From Gillisella vitis (lineage in GTDB: Bacteria; Pseudomonadota; Alphaproteobacteria; Rhizobiales; Rhizobiaceae), in the NCBI RefSeq assembly GCF_021559775.1, contig NZ_CP056048.1, forward strand, positions 434,001 to 498,000: 64,000 nucleotides of DNA, read 5' to 3'. Under the pieces are notes generated by a model. It ran no database searches and was not told the DNA's origin. It was given only the letters and a program-made list of their open reading frames with translations. The translations under genes and the position numbers were made by a program. Below, piece by piece: positions 60,964-64,000 of this stretch (within the stretch, counting starts at the first letter, position 1; the number at the start of each line of letters is the position of its first letter).

Positions 60964-62697
60964 TCAGCCCAGGCGCAGGCGGCTTTCGCCATAGGCATAG
61001 AGCGGGCGCCAGACCAGCCGGTTGAACAGCGTCACGAAGGTACACATGACGATGATGCCGAGCACGACCCGTGGGAAATCGCCTGCCGTTGTCGCATTGG
61101 CGATGTAGGAGCCAAGGCCCGGCGTGGTCAGTTGGGTATCGCCCCAGCTTGCCACTTCCGCAACGATGCTGGCATTCCAGGAGCCACCCGATGCCGTGAT
61201 CGCCCCGGTGATGTAATAGGGAAAGATACCGGGCAGGATGACCTTGAACCACCAGCGCCATCCGGTGATGTGGAAACTGCGGGCGGCTTCCTTGAGATCG
61301 CTTGGAAAGGCGCTGGCACCGGCGATCACATTGAACAGGATGTACCATTGCGTCCCGAGGATCATCAGCGGGCTCAGCCAGATATCGGCATTGAGCCCGA
61401 AATGTACGATCACCACCACGAACACCGGAAAAGCGATATTGGCTGGAAAGGCAGCCAGGAACTGGGCAAGCGGCTGGACTTTTTCCGACAGCTTTGGACG
61501 AAGGCCGATCCACACGCCGACCGGCACCCAGACCACTGTTGCGATGGCCATCAGCACGATGACGCGTAGCAGGGTGATAGAGCCATAGAGGATAACGGTC
61601 GGGATTTCCGACCAGCCGATGCTGGCCCGCAGGTAATTGAAGCTGATATAGGCGGCCCATGCGGCCATAGCCGCAATGATGCCGATCCAGATCCAGTCGA
61701 TGACCCGCGAGGTGGCAGGGCTGGCAGTTTTTGAACCGGTGCTCCGCAGTTTGGGGAGGCGCAAGGTCCAGAGTTGGCGGGCCACCCAGTTCAGAGGTGC
61801 CAGCAGCAGGCCGGTAACACGGGCCTTGCGCAACAGGTCCAGCATCCAGGAACTGGGAGCCACGCCCGAGGCGGTGGTCTCAAAACGGAACTTGTCGGCC
61901 CAGGCCACCAGCGGACGGAACATCAACTGGTCATAGAGAAGGATGACGGCGAGCATGGCGATGACGGCATAAAATACCGCCAGAATGTCCTGTTGCTTGA
62001 TCGCCAGCGCAACATAGGAACCGATGCCCGGCAGAGTAACCGTTGTATTGCCCACGGTGATGGCCTCGGAGGCGACGACGAAAAACCAGCCGCCGGACAT
62101 CGACATCATCGTATTCCAGACCAGGCCGGGCATGGCGAAGGGAACGTCAAGCCGCCAGAACCGCTGCCAGCCACTGAGCTGGAAGCTGCGGGTCGCTTCT
62201 TCCAGGTCCTTGGGCTGGCTGCGCATCGACTGATAGAGGCTGAAGGTCATGTTCCAGGCCTGGCTGGTGAAAATCGCAAACACCGCCGCCAGTTCCGCAC
62301 CGATCACCCGTCCTGGAAACAGGTTGAGGAAGAAGGTGACGGTAAACGTCAGAAAGCCGAGAATCGGCACCGATTGCAGGATGTCGAGGACCGGGATCAT
62401 CACCATTTCCGCACGCCGGCTTTTGGCGGCAACCGATGCGTAGATCAAGGTGAAGATCAGCGAAAACACGATGGCTGCCAGCATGCGCAGAATAGTGCGC
62501 AATGCATAGATTGGCAGATTGGTGGGATCGAGCGACAGGGGAGCGGCATCAAGCGCCGACAGCGGAATTGTCGTCACCCGCTCGCCATAGGCAAACAGCA
62601 CGATGACGCCGATGATCAACAGCAGCGCCATCAGGTCCCAATGGTTCGGAAGATGGGAGCGGCGGATGGCAAGCGGAGCGAATTTTGGATGGATCAT
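60964..62697 (-). CDS. Fused double ABC permease (two binding-protein-dependent transport domains)
   Basis: This 577-aa membrane protein consists of two copies of the sulfonate/nitrate-type permease domain. The first half has PVLDILQSVPILGFLTFTVTFFLNLFPG and coupling loop EEATRSFQLSGWQRFWRLDVPFAMPGL. The second has FLAAFPANIAFPVFVVVIVHFG and EAARSFHITGWRWWFKVILPGIFP. The two loops show internal duplication, so one chain can form the whole membrane channel. ATG 62697 has GAGG 8-9 nt upstream. It forms an operon with the ATPase gene downstream. Confidence 0.9.
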   Translation of the reverse strand: MIHPKFAPLAIRRSHLPNHWDLMALLLIIGVIVLFAYGERVTTIPLSALDAAPLSLDPTNLPIYALRTILRMLAAIVFSLIFTLIYASVAAKSRRAEMVMIPVLDILQSVPILGFLTFTVTFFLNLFPGRVIGAELAAVFAIFTSQAWNMTFSLYQSMRSQPKDLEEATRSFQLSGWQRFWRLDVPFAMPGLVWNTMMSMSGGWFFVVASEAITVGNTTVTLPGIGSYVALAIKQQDILAVFYAVIAMLAVILLYDQLMFRPLVAWADKFRFETTASGVAPSSWMLDLLRKARVTGLLLAPLNWVARQLWTLRLPKLRSTGSKTASPATSRVIDWIWIGIIAAMAAWAAYISFNYLRASIGWSEIPTVILYGSITLLRVIVLMAIATVVWVPVGVWIGLRPKLSEKVQPLAQFLAAFPANIAFPVFVVVIVHFGLNADIWLSPLMILGTQWYILFNVIAGASAFPSDLKEAARSFHITGWRWWFKVILPGIFPYYITGAITASGGSWNASIVAEVASWGDTQLTTPGLGSYIANATTAGDFPRVVLGIIVMCTFVTLFNRLVWRPLYAYGESRLRLG

Positions 62698-63023
62698 GGG
62701 ACAGGCCTCTATTTCGCGAAGCGTCATAGGGAGGGATGACACGGCAATTTTAGGGGTAGGCAATTTCAGGCTTGAGGGTTTGATCCGCAGATCCCCGAAG
62801 CGCCTGATAATCCTATAGAATGACCGAACATCTGACGCCACCGCGCTTAAGGAAAGCCAGGCACGGCTTAGGCATAGCCTCGATATACTTTTGTATATTC
62901 CGCCCTGCGGGACTGTCGCTGCGACGCTTTCCTGCGTAATTTGATCTGGGGCGATCCGGCCCTCGATGTTTTGCGAGAGGGTGTCTAACTTTTGCACAAA
63001 GAAACAGCCATGGCCACCGAAGG
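62698..63023. other. Divergent promoter region between permease and sensor kinase genes
   Basis: ATATAC-TTTT-GTATAT at 62883-62898 is a perfect 16-bp dyad near the middle of the gap and could be an operator or a small hairpin. No gene is supported in these 326 bp. Confidence 0.55.
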
Positions 63024-64000
63024 ATGAAACACATTCTGTTTTCGCAGCATCAGAACCGGCCAAAACTGAGGGCGGTGTTCATCCTGTTCCTGCTGGTCTG
63101 CATCTTTGCCGCCGATACGATCACCAATTTCGAGATCGCTTTTGCGGTCTTCTATATCGCGGTCATTCTGATCGCCATCGGCTTCCTGTCGATGCGCGGG
63201 GTCGTCGCACTGGCCATGATCTGCATTGGCCTGACGGTACTGAGCTTGTTTCTCACCCGGCGCGGATCGTTCGAATCCGGGCTCATGAATTGCGGCATCA
63301 GCACCTGCGCCATTGGGGTGACGACCTATCTCGCCTTGAAAATCGTTGCCGCCCAGGCGGCTATTTACGATGCGCAGGCGCAGTTTTCCCGCATGGCGCG
63401 GTTGACGCGGCTGGGAGAACTGACGGCTTCTATTGCCCATGAAGTCAATCAGCCGCTGGCCGCCGTCGCCACCAGCGCCGATGCCTGTCGCCGCTGGCTT
63501 GATCATACGCCGCCCAATTTGGATCGTGCCCGTCAGGCGGCGGAGCGAATTGCCAGCGACGTGAAACGCGCCAGCGATGTTATCGTGCGGGTACGCAGAC
63601 TGGCCAGAAGCGAACCGCCGCAACGGGAAAGCTTCGACCTCAATGCGGCAACGACCGAAGCCATCGGCTTGGCCGAACATGAGCTTGAGCGCAACAACAT
63701 TGCGCTGGAGATGGCGCTTGCGGAAGATCTGCCGCCGGTGCTGGCTGATCGTATTCAGATCCAGCAGGTGATCGGCAATCTCCTGCTCAACGCCATTGAG
63801 GCCATGGCGGCTGTTCCCAGTTTCAAGCGGGAGCTTTTGGTCTCGACCTTTGTCGATGGCGATGACAGGATCGTGCTTGCTGTCGCCGATTCAGGTCCCG
63901 GTATGAAACAATCGACGCTGGATCATCTGTTTGAGGCGTTCTGGACCACCAAGGAAAGCGGCATGGGCATCGGCCTTGCCATCAGCCGCTCGATCATCGA
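63024..64000 (+). CDS. Sensor histidine kinase (DctB/FixL-like), 3' end outside window
   Basis: The reading frame from the ATG at 63024 (AAGGATG context) stays open to the window end, giving 325 residues so far. Three or four hydrophobic segments in the first 110 residues (AVFILFLLVCIFAAD, IAFAVFYIAVILIAIGF, VVALAMICIGLTVLSLF) form a membrane sensor. The phosphorylated His139 lies in TASIAHEVNQPLAA, the NHEx2N-type box of the HPK4 group to which DctB and FixL belong. The ATPase part shows NLLLNAIEAM (N box), DSGPGM (G1), FWTTKESGMGIGLAIS (F and G2). The response regulator is probably just beyond the edge. It is divergent from the ABC operon and may regulate it. Confidence 0.9.
   Translation, partial: MKHILFSQHQNRPKLRAVFILFLLVCIFAADTITNFEIAFAVFYIAVILIAIGFLSMRGVVALAMICIGLTVLSLFLTRRGSFESGLMNCGISTCAIGVTTYLALKIVAAQAAIYDAQAQFSRMARLTRLGELTASIAHEVNQPLAAVATSADACRRWLDHTPPNLDRARQAAERIASDVKRASDVIVRVRRLARSEPPQRESFDLNAATTEAIGLAEHELERNNIALEMALAEDLPPVLADRIQIQQVIGNLLLNAIEAMAAVPSFKRELLVSTFVDGDDRIVLAVADSGPGMKQSTLDHLFEAFWTTKESGMGIGLAISRSII

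Noticed and set aside
1..64000. Mobile elements, CRISPR, tRNA or rRNA genes
   Set aside because: I saw no transposase or integrase gene, no regular repeat-spacer array and no cloverleaf or rRNA-like sequence by eye; a tRNA scan could still find a small gene I missed.

Overview
The window reads as a gene-dense replicon segment from an alphaproteobacterium of the Rhizobiaceae (Agrobacterium/Allorhizobium/Rhizobium type). This rests on the moderate-to-high GC coding style, the many ABC uptake systems, a NodD-like LysR protein, and short dyad repeats of the kind scattered through rhizobial intergenic DNA. I saw no rRNA, tRNA, transposase, phage gene or CRISPR array. The window looks like stable accessory metabolism aimed at plant-derived compounds.

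Layout. (1) 3-5367: the end of a molybdenum hydroxylase (large and 2Fe-2S subunits), an aldehyde dehydrogenase and succinyl-CoA:3-ketoacid CoA transferase (scoAB), closed by a strong terminator. (2) 5591-7482: lldR-lldD, L-lactate use, with three FadR-type operators upstream. (3) 7828-16623: an aromatic meta-cleavage operon (extradiol dioxygenase, FAH-family enzyme, MhpA-like hydroxylase) followed by a Liv-type ABC importer. Both units are preceded by the same unusual TATC-N7-GATA/TTATCAA sites, so they look like one regulon. (4) 16685-23871: quinate/shikimate catabolism (quiC-HPPD fusion, TetR regulator, aroQ, aroE) with a polar amino-acid-type ABC importer in the same transcription unit. (5) 24498-25388: a MetA/SphA-like outer-membrane protein. 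(6) 25977-32165: divergent treZ/treY, an OsmC protein and a SHOCT protein. (7) 32527-34026: a flavoprotein of unknown substrate. (8) 34074-42348: organosulfur use (ssuB, ssuC, two divergent ssuA paralogues, ssuD, Rrf2 regulator, flavin reductase, SfnB-like acyl-CoA dehydrogenase). (9) 42622-49169: a LysR regulator divergent from an operon with a catalytically altered alpha/beta hydrolase and an RND efflux pair. (10) 49252-59331: a NodD-like LysR gene divergent from a ten-gene catabolic operon. (11) 59558-64000: an ABC system without a binding protein (fused double permease plus ATPase with C-terminal extension) divergent from a DctB-like sensor kinase cut by the window end.

How it fits together. 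Regions 3, 4, 5 and 10 are different routes for taking up and opening aromatic or hydroaromatic plant compounds. Region 8 scavenges sulfur from sulfonates. Region 9 probably exports toxic aromatics. The best candidate for an undescribed system is region 10: flavoprotein hydroxylase, lone Rieske ferredoxin, two-domain extradiol-type dioxygenase, C-C hydrolase, FAH enzyme, cyclase/formamidase-type hydrolase, SDR, EthD and cupin proteins and an MFS permease under a NodD-like regulator. The combination suggests degradation of a polyphenol such as a flavonoid, but the substrate is inferred, not shown.

Residue numbers were counted by eye from the start codon I chose and may be off by a few. No database search was run.
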